DNA from: Blastopirellula marina | GTDB taxonomy: Bacteria; Planctomycetota; Planctomycetia; Pirellulales; Pirellulaceae | Length of the DNA: 64,000 bases | Direction: 5' to 3' | NCBI RefSeq assembly: GCF_002967765.1 | Contig: NZ_PUHY01000005.1 | Coordinates: 248,001 to 312,000 of the forward strand | In this document: piece by piece, positions 20,617 through 28,352 of the stretch | Position numbering within the stretch: the stretch's first letter is position 1 | Layout: every line of letters begins with the position of its first letter | Position numbers and translations under genes: made by a program | Notes under the pieces: model-generated | What the model was told of the DNA's origin: nothing | Databases searched by the model: none | The model's input: only the letters and a program-made list of their open reading frames with translations

Positions 20617-21012
20617 ATGAGAGTCGTTGTCGCCGACGATGAACCCGATATGCAGGACTACTTTGGGAAGATCCTTTCCCACCTGGGGCACCAGGTCGTA
20701 GGCGTCTGCGCGAACGGCAAGGAACTGCTGGAGACCTGCCAGAAAGTGACGCCAGACCTGGTCATTACCGATCTGAAAATGCCGGAAATGAACGGTGATG
20801 ACGCGCTTCGTGAGATCTGGGAAGCGAACGCGATTCCGGCGATCTTGATTTCGGCCTATCAATGCCCTGATTGGATTACCCAGGGCAAATCGCTACCCCC
20901 GGTACGGTATCTGAACAAGCCGATCAATCGAGCTAAGTTGCAGTCGACGCTGGAGTCGTTTTCTGACTGCGAATTAGGTAAAACTGATCCGATCAAGAAG
21001 CCGGAAAACTAG
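20617..21012 (+). CDS. Stand-alone response-regulator receiver (CheY-like)
   Basis: 131 residues. One receiver domain has acidic pocket D7 and D8 (VVVADDEPDMQ), phospho-acceptor D52 (LVITDLKMPEMNG), a switch Ser/Ala region (ILISAYQ) and a conserved Lys (RYLNKPINRAKL). There is no output domain. The short C-terminal tail is charged. It sits between the globin kinase and the sigma-54 activator, so it may be a phosphate sink, an alternative target, or an intermediate of a branched relay. Confidence 0.9.
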   Translation: MRVVVADDEPDMQDYFGKILSHLGHQVVGVCANGKELLETCQKVTPDLVITDLKMPEMNGDDALREIWEANAIPAILISAYQCPDWITQGKSLPPVRYLNKPINRAKLQSTLESFSDCELGKTDPIKKPEN

Positions 21013-21028
21013 TTAGATATCGGGATCT

Positions 21029-22375
21029 ATGAAGGCGCAACCTGAACGCATTGACCTGCTGCTGGTCGATGACGACGAGTATTTGTTGGAAGACCTGCGA
21101 AGCTATTTCGTACGGCAAAAGTTCCGCGTTCAAACCGCCACCAACGCCACCGATGCGCTTTCATTGGTCGAGAAACACGCGTTTCAAGTGGCAGTATTCG
21201 ACATGCAACTCCCTGATCTTTCCGGCTTGGAACTGGTCAAGAAGTTACAAGAGGCGGACGCCGATTGCCAGGTGGTGATCCTGACCGGGGAAGGCTCGAT
21301 CGAGACTGCCGTTGAAGCGATGAAGCTCGGTACGATCGACTACCTGACGAAGCCCGTCCGTTTGAAGGAGTTGGAAGCGGTCATTTTGCGGGCCGCAGAA
21401 ACGTATTCGTTACGGAAACAGAATCAGCAACTCAAGGGTTTAATTCAACAACAATCGCCCGGAAATCATGAGATTGTCGGCCAATCGGAACCGATGCAAA
21501 ACGTGTTTCGTTTGATCCAACGCGTCGGCCCGACCGACAAAGCGGTGCTCATTCAAGGGGAAAGTGGCACAGGCAAAGAGCTGGTTGCCGCAGCCATTCA
21601 TCGCAGTAGCCCGTTGGCCGATTTTCCGCTGGTGACCGTCAACTGCGCCGCCCTGCCGGAACAACTGCTCGAGAGCGAAATGTTTGGTCACGAGAAAGGC
21701 GCTTTCACTGGCGCAACGGCGGCTAAACCTGGCCTATTCGAGGTCGCTGATGGCGGCACGCTGTTCATCGACGAGATCGGCGAACTCGCGTTACCGCTGC
21801 AAGCGAAGTTGCTACGCGTACTGGAAGATGGTTCCTTTCGCCGGGTTGGTTCCATTCAGGAACGTCGCGCGGATGTTCGTTTGATTGCGGCGACGAATCT
21901 CGATTTAGCAGCCGCCTCGCAATCGGGTAAGTTTCGAGAAGATCTTTACTACCGCTTGAACGTGATCACAATCACGCTGCCTCCTCTACGTCAACGAAGC
22001 GGCGACCTGGTTTTGTTGGTGGAACGCTTCGCAGGTCCTGATTGGAAGCTTGAACCAGGGTTGATCGAAGCCCTGTCGCGCTACGATTGGCCCGGCAACG
22101 TGCGACAACTTCGGAACGCGGTGGAACGCGCCAAGATCTTAGCCGACGGCAATCTATTAGAGCTACATAACTTCCCGGAAGAAGTCGCCAATGCTGAGGA
22201 CGATTCGAACACTTCCGATGAGCAACCAGCCGATTTGGGGCAGCTCACACGGCAACATATCGAACAGGTCTATCAGGCCCATGCCGGCAACAAAACGAAA
22301 GCCGCTCAGGCCCTCGGCGTAAGCCGCCGAACGCTCTATCGCCTCCTGGAAAAATACGAAATCGCCCATTTGTGA
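21029..22375 (+). CDS. NtrC-family sigma-54-dependent response regulator
   Basis: 448 residues in three domains. The receiver (residues 8-125) has D58 ([10 protein letters not shown]) as phosphorylation site. The AAA+ domain (about 150-385) has Walker A GESGTGKE, the sigma-54-contacting GAFTGA loop ([12 protein letters not shown]), Walker [11 protein letters not shown] and the arginine-finger region around YYRLNVI. A Fis-type helix-turn-helix ends the protein ([23 protein letters not shown]). Such proteins remodel RNA polymerase-sigma-54 at -24/-12 promoters. A matching promoter lies 255 bp downstream of this gene's stop, in front of ccoN, giving a direct candidate target. The cognate kinase is most likely the globin-coupled kinase upstream. 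Confidence 0.95.
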   Translation: MKAQPERIDLLLVDDDEYLLEDLRSYFVRQKFRVQTATNATDALSLVEKHAFQVAVFDMQLPDLSGLELVKKLQEADADCQVVILTGEGSIETAVEAMKLGTIDYLTKPVRLKELEAVILRAAETYSLRKQNQQLKGLIQQQSPGNHEIVGQSEPMQNVFRLIQRVGPTDKAVLIQGESGTGKELVAAAIHRSSPLADFPLVTVNCAALPEQLLESEMFGHEKGAFTGATAAKPGLFEVADGGTLFIDEIGELALPLQAKLLRVLEDGSFRRVGSIQERRADVRLIAATNLDLAAASQSGKFREDLYYRLNVITITLPPLRQRSGDLVLLVERFAGPDWKLEPGLIEALSRYDWPGNVRQLRNAVERAKILADGNLLELHNFPEEVANAEDDSNTSDEQPADLGQLTRQHIEQVYQAHAGNKTKAAQALGVSRRTLYRLLEKYEIAHL

Positions 22376-22387
22376 TGCGCGCTCTTT

Positions 22388-22575
22388 CGCACGGTAGCGT
22401 GCGGTTCTGACACACTTCCGCACACGGCTTCGTTTCTCAAAACTTCTTATCCGAAAAATTCTTCTCGGAACCTGCTTCGGTTTGCCGTATCTGTCGAAGG
22501 TCTCAGAGATACACTCGCGGACGATCTTTGGAAAAACCTACGTTTTGCCGGTGTATCCAACGTTTCGACGGTATC
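22388..22575. promoter_or_regulatory. Putative enhancer region and hairpin upstream of the cbb3 promoter
   Basis: A perfect 6-bp hairpin (CGCACG at 22388-22393, CGTGCG at 22398-22403) follows the activator gene and lacks a T-tract. The pentamer GTATC occurs four times: forward at 22487, as GATAC at 22508, and forward at 22553 and 22571. The first two copies, and the second and third, make inverted pairs. Sites 60-145 bp upstream of a sigma-54 promoter are where an NtrC-type activator normally binds. This is inference from position and repetition. Confidence 0.35.
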
Positions 22576-22629
22576 TCACGTCGCGGAATGTGAAGGTGTG
22601 ACATTTTTGATATCGCGCGGCCTCGACTC

Positions 22630-22644
22630 TGGCACACAGGTTGC
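22630..22644 (+). promoter_or_regulatory. Sigma-54 (-24/-12) promoter of the cbb3 oxidase operon
   Basis: TGGCAC at 22630-22635 and TTGC at 22641-22644 are separated by ACAGG. The invariant GG and GC are exactly ten bases apart, as the consensus requires. Transcription should begin near 22656, giving a leader of about 50 nt before the ccoN ATG at 22707. Confidence 0.8.
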
Positions 22645-22706
22645 CAATAGGGGGCTCGTAGTCAAAGCGATCAACTTTCCAGGGAACGTACCGACGAGAG
22701 CTCACG

Positions 22707-25031
22707 ATGAGTGTGATAGGTAATACGCAGGATTTGCCTGCGGACAATTCGGCGTCCAAATCTTCCGGCCATTTGGAAACCTTCTCCTACGACGACAAGA
22801 TCACCCGTCAGTTCCTTACGGCGACGGTCGTGTGGGGGATGGTGGCATTCTTGGTCGGTCTAATCGTCGCCACCGAGTTGGTGTTCCCTTCCCTTTCAAT
22901 GGGAATCGAGTTCCTCTCGTTCGGCCGACTTCGGCCACTGCACACGAACGCAGCCATCTTTGCTTTCGCAGGCAACTCGATCTTTGCGGCTATCTATTAT
23001 TCGACCCAGCGACTTCTGAGAACTCGGATGTGGTCCGACACCCTCAGTCAACTTCACTTCTGGGGATGGCAGTTGATCATCGTGCTGGCCGCGGTGACCT
23101 TGCCACTAGGAATCACGCAAAGCCGCGAATACGCGGAACTGGAATGGCCGATTGACCTGTTGATCGCCCTGGTTTGGGCTGGGTTCTTCGGGGTGAACTT
23201 CTTCATGACCTTGGTCGTCCGCCGCGAACGGCACATTTACGTCGCGATATGGTTTTACATTGCCACGATCATTACGGTTGCCTTGCTGCACATCTTCAAT
23301 AACCTGGTCGTGCCGACGGGATTGTTCAAAAGCTATTCCGTTTATGCCGGCGTGCAAGACGCGTTCATGCAGTGGTGGTACGGGCACAACGCGGTGGCGT
23401 TCTTCCTGACGACACCGTTTTTGGGCTTGATGTATTACTTCCTTCCGAAAGCGGCCAATCGCCCGATCTTCTCGTACAAACTCAGTATCCTCCACTTCTG
23501 GTCGCTGGTGTTTATCTACATCTGGGCCGGTCCTCACCATTTGCATTACACCGCTTTGCCAGAGTGGGCGTCGTCGCTGGGGATGATCTTCTCGGTGATG
23601 CTTTGGATGCCTTCTTGGGGCGGCATGATTAACGGCCTGTTGACGCTGCGTGGTGCATGGCGAAAGGTGACCGAAGACCCCGTGCTGAAGTTCTTCGTTG
23701 TTGGGATCACCTTTTACGGCATGTCGACCTTTGAAGGCCCGATGCTTTCAGTTAAAGCGGTCAACTCGCTTTCGCACTACACCGACTGGACGATCGCTCA
23801 CGTCCATAGCGGTGCGCTAGGTTGGAACGGCTTCATGACGTTCGGCATGATCTATTGGTTGCTGCCACGTGTGTTCCAAACCGAACTCTACAGCAAGAAG
23901 CTCGCTGAATGGCACTTCTGGCTCGGCCTGATCGGTATCTTGCTGTACATCATCCCGATCTATGGTGTTGGTGTGTATCAAGGGCTGCTCTGGTTCGCTA
24001 TGAACGACCAAGGTCAGCTCATGTATCCGAACTTCATTCAAACCACTGAGAATCTCGCTCCGTTTTATCTCATTCGTGTGCTGGGCGGTCTGTGTTACAT
24101 CGCTGGTGGAGCCATGCTGTCGATCAACGTCTGGAGGACCTGGGCGGCTCGCCCGGCGGTTTACGAAGTTCCTGAATACCAGGCTGCTCCGCTCAACAAA
24201 GGTTACGTCGAACCACAAATCGAAGATTCCAAGCTTGGTCAGGTACTGGACGTTGCCAAGAAGCTAGACGTGTTCACTCGCTTAGGGTGGCATCGTGGCT
24301 GGGAAGGTCGCCCGTTGTACTTCAGCGTGTGGGTTGCCATTGCGGTGATTGCCGCTTCGCTGTTCGAGATTATTCCGACATTCCTGATCCGCTCGAACGT
24401 CCCAACGATCGACTCCGTTCAGCCGTACACGCCACTGGAAATCGCTGGTCGAGATATCTACGTTGCCGAAGGGTGTTACAACTGCCACTCGCAAATGATC
24501 CGTCCGATTGTCGCTGAAACGATTCGCTACGGCGAATACTCCAAAGCAGGTGAGTTCGTCTACGATCATCCTTTCCAATGGGGTTCACGCCGCATTGGGC
24601 CTGACTTGGCTCGTGAAGGGGGACGTCAGTCGAGTGCCTGGCACGTGTTCCACTTCCGAAATCCCAGCGAGTTCATTCCTGGCTCGATCATGCCGGCTTA
24701 TCCGCACTTCGAGACGCAAGATATTAACCTCAAAACGCTGCCCGATCGGGTGAAAGCCGCCTATTACCTGGGGGCTCCGTACTCGGACGAAGTGCTAGAG
24801 AACTCGATTGAAATCGCCCAAGAGCAGGCCAAGCAGATCGCGAAAGACATCGCCGATCAAAACGGCCCAGAGGGGCTGGAAAACAAGAAGGTCGTGGCCT
24901 TGATTGCCTACATCCAGCGATTGGGTGTCGACCTCTTTAAGACACCACCAACGTCCGCTGAGGAAGAAGCACCCACTGCGGCCAATCCGGACGAGGTGGC
25001 CCATACCGCAGCAGAAGGAGAAGCGAAGTGA
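22707..25031 (+). CDS. ccoN-ccoO: cbb3-type cytochrome c oxidase, fused CcoN-CcoO subunit
   Basis: 774 residues. The first 490 or so are CcoN, the catalytic membrane subunit of the high-affinity cbb3 oxidase, with about 12 membrane spans and the haem/CuB histidines (RPLHTNAAIF, WWYGHNAVAFF, GPHHLHYT, DWTIAHVHSGALGWNG). A linker with one more span (about 525-550) leads into CcoO, a mono-haem cytochrome c with C590-Y-N-C593-H594 (GCYNCHSQMIRP) and the axial Met in GSIMPAYPH. The fusion joins two subunits that are separate genes in proteobacteria. The Ala/Glu-rich tail is low complexity. The gene follows a sigma-54 promoter, and its stop overlaps the ccoQ start. Confidence 0.95.
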   Translation: MSVIGNTQDLPADNSASKSSGHLETFSYDDKITRQFLTATVVWGMVAFLVGLIVATELVFPSLSMGIEFLSFGRLRPLHTNAAIFAFAGNSIFAAIYYSTQRLLRTRMWSDTLSQLHFWGWQLIIVLAAVTLPLGITQSREYAELEWPIDLLIALVWAGFFGVNFFMTLVVRRERHIYVAIWFYIATIITVALLHIFNNLVVPTGLFKSYSVYAGVQDAFMQWWYGHNAVAFFLTTPFLGLMYYFLPKAANRPIFSYKLSILHFWSLVFIYIWAGPHHLHYTALPEWASSLGMIFSVMLWMPSWGGMINGLLTLRGAWRKVTEDPVLKFFVVGITFYGMSTFEGPMLSVKAVNSLSHYTDWTIAHVHSGALGWNGFMTFGMIYWLLPRVFQTELYSKKLAEWHFWLGLIGILLYIIPIYGVGVYQGLLWFAMNDQGQLMYPNFIQTTENLAPFYLIRVLGGLCYIAGGAMLSINVWRTWAARPAVYEVPEYQAAPLNKGYVEPQIEDSKLGQVLDVAKKLDVFTRLGWHRGWEGRPLYFSVWVAIAVIAASLFEIIPTFLIRSNVPTIDSVQPYTPLEIAGRDIYVAEGCYNCHSQMIRPIVAETIRYGEYSKAGEFVYDHPFQWGSRRIGPDLAREGGRQSSAWHVFHFRNPSEFIPGSIMPAYPHFETQDINLKTLPDRVKAAYYLGAPYSDEVLENSIEIAQEQAKQIAKDIADQNGPEGLENKKVVALIAYIQRLGVDLFKTPPTSAEEEAPTAANPDEVAHTAAEGEAK

Positions 25032-25201
25032 TCCGTGACCTTCTTAACCACGCTACTTACGGTTGGATTGCCACGGCGGCATTGGTCTTGTTCTTTGGCA
25101 CCTTCATGGCAGTCACCGTCAAGACCTTGTTGACCAGCAAATCAACAACTGATTCGCAAGCCGACATTCCCCTTTCTGATGGCAAACGGAGCCACCAATG
25201 A
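25028..25201 (+). CDS. ccoQ: CcoQ-like small membrane subunit, GTG start
   Basis: 57 residues (IRDLLNHATYGWIATAAL, then VLFFGTFMAVTVKTLLTS). One membrane span at residues 13-33 is followed by a short polar tail, as in CcoQ/FixQ. It starts with GTG inside a GTGA overlap with the ccoNO stop and ends in an ATGA overlap with the ccoP start, so all three are translationally coupled. CcoQ stabilises or assembles cbb3 oxidase. The identification rests on size, topology and position; the sequence itself is too short for certainty. Confidence 0.8.
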   Translation: MIRDLLNHATYGWIATAALVLFFGTFMAVTVKTLLTSKSTTDSQADIPLSDGKRSHQ

Positions 25202-25929
25202 GCAGCAATACCCAGCAAGAACCTCACGTGGATGATGGCAACATTCCTAACGATCCGTTAACCGATCACTCGTATGACGGCATCCGTGAGTTTGATAACC
25301 CCATGCCAGGTTGGTGGAAGGCGCTGTTCTGGGGATCGATTGTTTGGTCGGCCGCTTATTGGCTGTACTACGAAAACGGCGTGACCCCAGATCGCTCGGT
25401 CGTTGCCGCTTACGATCGGGCCTTGGCCGCCAACATGGAAAAACAGTTCGCTGAAATTGGCGAACTGCAACCCGATCGCGCGACGATCCTCAAGTTCGCT
25501 GAAGATCCCAAGTGGCTTGCCTTCGGGAAATCGGTGTTCCAAACCAATTGCGTCTCGTGTCACGGAAACAACGCCGAAGGTAAGATCGGCCCAAACCTGA
25601 CCGACGACAAATGGAAGAATGTCAAAAAGGTTGAGGACATCCCCAAAGTGATCTCCAATGGTGCCGGCGGAAACGCGATGCCCGCTTGGAAGGACAAACT
25701 GAATCAGAACGAAATCGTGCTGTTGGCTTCTTACCTGCTTTCGGTGCATGGATCGGTTCCTCCAGGTACCGGAGTGGCTCCGATCAAAGGCGAAACGAAC
25801 GTCATCTCCGATTTAGATGCTTCCGCGGATGAGCCCGCGACGGAAGAAGCTCAGCCGAGCGATAACCCGGCCAAAGCGGAAGCGGCAAAAGCAGAAGCCG
25901 AACCAAAAGAAGGCGACGCTTCCAAGTAA
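25198..25929 (+). CDS. ccoP: CcoP-like cbb3 oxidase subunit with a single haem c
   Basis: 243 residues. The N-terminal pattern HSYDGIREFDNPMPGWWKALFWGSIVWSAAYWLYY is typical of CcoP, with one membrane span at about 40-58. One cytochrome c domain follows with C118-V-S-C121-H122 (NCVSCHGNNAEGKIGPNLTDD) and the axial Met in GGNAMPAW. Proteobacterial CcoP normally has two such domains; the second is absent and is replaced by an Ala/Glu/Lys/Pro-rich tail of about 60 residues. It passes electrons from soluble cytochromes to CcoO/CcoN. Its ATG overlaps the ccoQ stop. Confidence 0.93.
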   Translation: MSSNTQQEPHVDDGNIPNDPLTDHSYDGIREFDNPMPGWWKALFWGSIVWSAAYWLYYENGVTPDRSVVAAYDRALAANMEKQFAEIGELQPDRATILKFAEDPKWLAFGKSVFQTNCVSCHGNNAEGKIGPNLTDDKWKNVKKVEDIPKVISNGAGGNAMPAWKDKLNQNEIVLLASYLLSVHGSVPPGTGVAPIKGETNVISDLDASADEPATEEAQPSDNPAKAEAAKAEAEPKEGDASK

Positions 25930-25942
25930 TTGGAACCAAGCG

Positions 25943-27328
25943 ATGAGCGACCCATTATTAACCCCAGATGAGCATGTGCTTTCGACGTTGGAATCGGATG
26001 GTTCCCGCCGCTGGTTGTTTCCGCGTCTTTCTGCCGGATACTTCTGGAAAGTACGGCGAATCGTCGGCTACGCGTTAATCGCGTTGTTTGTCGCCTTGCC
26101 TCATCTGCGGATCAATGGGAAGCCCAGCATTCTGCTTGATATCACGCAACGTGAGTTCACCATTTTAGGTTACACCTTCTTACCGACCGATACGTTGTTG
26201 TTGGCATTGTTGATGCTTAGTATTTTTCTGACCATCTTCCTGCTGACGGCGATGTTCGGCCGCGTGTGGTGTGGTTGGGCTTGTCCGCAAACGGTTTACC
26301 TGGAGTTCGTTTACCGGCCGATCGAACGTTTCTTCATGGGAACGAGCGGTCGCGGGGGCGTCCCCAGTAAAAAGTTGCCCAGCTATCGCAAGGTTGCCAT
26401 GTACATCGTGTACCTGCTCCTTTCGATGTCCTTGGCTCACACGTTCCTCGCATACTTCGTGGGGGTCGAACGATTAAGCCAATGGGTGCGGCAGTCTCCT
26501 TTCGAGCATCCCGCGCCGTTCTTCGTCATGGCGTTGACGACCGGCTTGATGATGTTCGATTTTGTGTTCTTCCGCGAACAGCTTTGTTTGATTGCGTGCC
26601 CTTACGGACGATTTCAATCGGTGCTGCTTGACCGTAACTCGTTGATCGTGGCCTACGATCACGAGCGAGGCGAACCACGTGGCAAGCTGAAGCACGAACT
26701 GCCGATTGTGGACAATAAGCAGCAAGGAGATTGCATCGACTGTCACCTCTGCGTGCGAACTTGTCCCACCGGTATCGATATCCGCGACGGGCTACAGATG
26801 GAATGCGTCCACTGCACCCAGTGCATCGACGCTTGCGACGAGATCATGACACGAATCAACAAGCCGACTGGCTTGATTCGTTACTCCAGTCAAGACGCGA
26901 TCGAAGGGGGAAAGCAAAAGTTCCTTCGAGCCCGCGTGATTATCTACCCAGTGCTGCTATTGATCGTGGTCTCGACGTTGGTCTTCAACCTGGCCAACAA
27001 GAAGTCGTTTGATGCCACATTGATTCGCGGTAACGGACTTCCTTTTTCGGTCAATCAACAAGGCCTGATCGACAACACATTCCAAGTCAAAATCGTGAAC
27101 CGCTTGGAAGAGGAAGACACGTTCCAGTTTGCCATCGAACCTGAGTTCCTCAAGATTCGGGTAACTGAAGATACGACGCTAAAACCCAAGCAAACCTTAT
27201 CGATTCCCGTGACCGTGACCGCCGATAAGTCGGACTTTCAAGTTGGCAAGATTCATGCCACCCTCACGATCACCAGTCAAGACAATCAGCAGACACGGAA
27301 AATCAAATGTCAACTGTTCGGTCCCTAG
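25943..27328 (+). CDS. ccoG: Cytochrome c oxidase accessory protein CcoG (FixG/RdxA)
   Basis: 461 residues from the ATG at 25943, 13 bp after the ccoP stop. Longer readings into ccoP are not credible. Four to six membrane spans, the motif GRVWCGWACPQTVY, and two ferredoxin-like 4Fe-4S clusters (CIDCHLCVRTCPTGIDIRDG, then CVHCTQCIDACDEIM) identify CcoG. A further span and a C-terminal Ig-like periplasmic domain (about 355-461) complete it. CcoG reduces Cu(II) to Cu(I) so that CcoI and copper chaperones can load the CuB centre of cbb3 oxidase. The end overlaps the next gene by 22 bp. Confidence 0.95.
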   Translation: MSDPLLTPDEHVLSTLESDGSRRWLFPRLSAGYFWKVRRIVGYALIALFVALPHLRINGKPSILLDITQREFTILGYTFLPTDTLLLALLMLSIFLTIFLLTAMFGRVWCGWACPQTVYLEFVYRPIERFFMGTSGRGGVPSKKLPSYRKVAMYIVYLLLSMSLAHTFLAYFVGVERLSQWVRQSPFEHPAPFFVMALTTGLMMFDFVFFREQLCLIACPYGRFQSVLLDRNSLIVAYDHERGEPRGKLKHELPIVDNKQQGDCIDCHLCVRTCPTGIDIRDGLQMECVHCTQCIDACDEIMTRINKPTGLIRYSSQDAIEGGKQKFLRARVIIYPVLLLIVVSTLVFNLANKKSFDATLIRGNGLPFSVNQQGLIDNTFQVKIVNRLEEEDTFQFAIEPEFLKIRVTEDTTLKPKQTLSIPVTVTADKSDFQVGKIHATLTITSQDNQQTRKIKCQLFGP

Positions 27329-27555
27329 ATCCGTCCCAGACGTTGCCTGACAAGAGTGATAAGGAAGTCCTGTCCGGTATCGTTTGGGGAGGCATGATCA
27401 TCGGGCTCTTAGTACTGCAGATCGTGATGAGCGTCGGTGCAGCGATCTTCGCGGTCGGTTCGGGATCCAACGACGTCGTCCCTGATTACTACCAAAAAGC
27501 AATTCACTTCGATGAACTCAAGGCCGCTCAGACGGTCCCTGTTACCAAGGAGTAG
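27307..27555 (+). CDS. ccoH: Short FixH/CcoH-like protein
   Basis: 82 residues. There is one membrane span (about 23-48, VWGGMIIGLLVLQIVMSVGAAIF) and then the FixH signature VVPDYYQKAIHFDE. Normal FixH/CcoH is about twice as long, with a periplasmic beta domain after this motif. Here the protein stops about 20 residues later, so only the membrane anchor and first helix remain. CcoH is a late assembly factor that stays bound to cbb3 oxidase mainly through its membrane helix, so a minimal form could still work. It overlaps ccoG by 22 bp and precedes the TauE-like gene by 9 bp. Confidence 0.78.
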   Translation: MSTVRSLDPSQTLPDKSDKEVLSGIVWGGMIIGLLVLQIVMSVGAAIFAVGSGSNDVVPDYYQKAIHFDELKAAQTVPVTKE

Positions 27556-27564
27556 GTCCCCGTC

Positions 27565-28350
27565 ATGGAAGTCGTTTCGATAGCCCTGGTGGTGCTCACA
27601 GCGAGCCTGGTCGGAAGCGGCCATTGCGTTGGCATGTGTGGCCCCTTCGCGCTGATTGCCGGGCGAACCGAATCGTCCTCATGGCTGGCAAACGCCTGGC
27701 AACTGGGCAGCTATCATGTTGGACGGCTGATGACCTACCTGACGTTGGGATTGGTCGCCGGGTGGGCCGGATCGTTGGTTGATCTCGGCGGTAGCATACT
27801 CGGCTGGCAGCGTCTAGCCGCATGGCTGACAGGCTCGGCGATGATCGCTTACGGGCTGTTTGCCCTTCTCCGCTTGTCTAAGGTTGGGTCGGTCCATTTT
27901 CCACTTTCGCAGCGACTCGGAAACATCATTCAAAGTGGTTACCGCTGGAGCAGCAAGCTAAGCGGTGCGCCACGCGCATTAATGATTGGTGGAATCACCG
28001 CTTGGTTGCCGTGTGGTTGGCTCTACGCGTTTGTCTTGATCGCCCTAGGTACCTCGAATCCATTACTCGGTCCGGGAGTGATGCTGGTGTTCTGGATCGG
28101 CACGCTCCCGCTGTTGTCAGTGTTTGTGCTGGGTATTACACGTTTATCGGAACACTGGAAACGTTGGATTCCAACCGCGACTGCGGTGCTGTTGATACTC
28201 AGTGGCTGCTTTACGATCACTGTGCGGGCCTCCGCGATGTTCGATCAATTAGAAGCCGATCTTGCGGGCAAGTATTCGACCATCGAAGCGGTCAACGCGG
28301 CCAGAGAAGCAACGCTTCCTTGTTGTCATCTTGAGGAACCGTGTAACTAA
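27565..28350 (+). CDS. TauE/SafE (UreH-like) membrane protein of the cbb3 cluster
   Basis: 261 residues, six to seven hydrophobic segments. The conserved N-terminal motif is GSGHCVGMCGPFALIAG, and a second matching half has ITAWLPCGWLYAFVL, the pseudo-repeat typical of this sulfite-exporter/DsbD-like fold. The paired Cys residues (HCVGMC and PCGW) could carry thiols or copper. Members of this type are commonly encoded beside ccoI and ccoG and are thought to help copper delivery or haem c maturation; the exact substrate is unproven. The C-terminus has a CCHLEEPC segment that could also bind metal. It is 2 bp from ccoI. Confidence 0.85.
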   Translation: MEVVSIALVVLTASLVGSGHCVGMCGPFALIAGRTESSSWLANAWQLGSYHVGRLMTYLTLGLVAGWAGSLVDLGGSILGWQRLAAWLTGSAMIAYGLFALLRLSKVGSVHFPLSQRLGNIIQSGYRWSSKLSGAPRALMIGGITAWLPCGWLYAFVLIALGTSNPLLGPGVMLVFWIGTLPLLSVFVLGITRLSEHWKRWIPTATAVLLILSGCFTITVRASAMFDQLEADLAGKYSTIEAVNAAREATLPCCHLEEPCN

Positions 28351-28352
28351 CC

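Noticed and set aside
22388-22403. Hairpin after the NtrC-type gene as an intrinsic terminator
   Set aside because: The stem has only six pairs and no T-tract; it may instead belong to the regulatory region.
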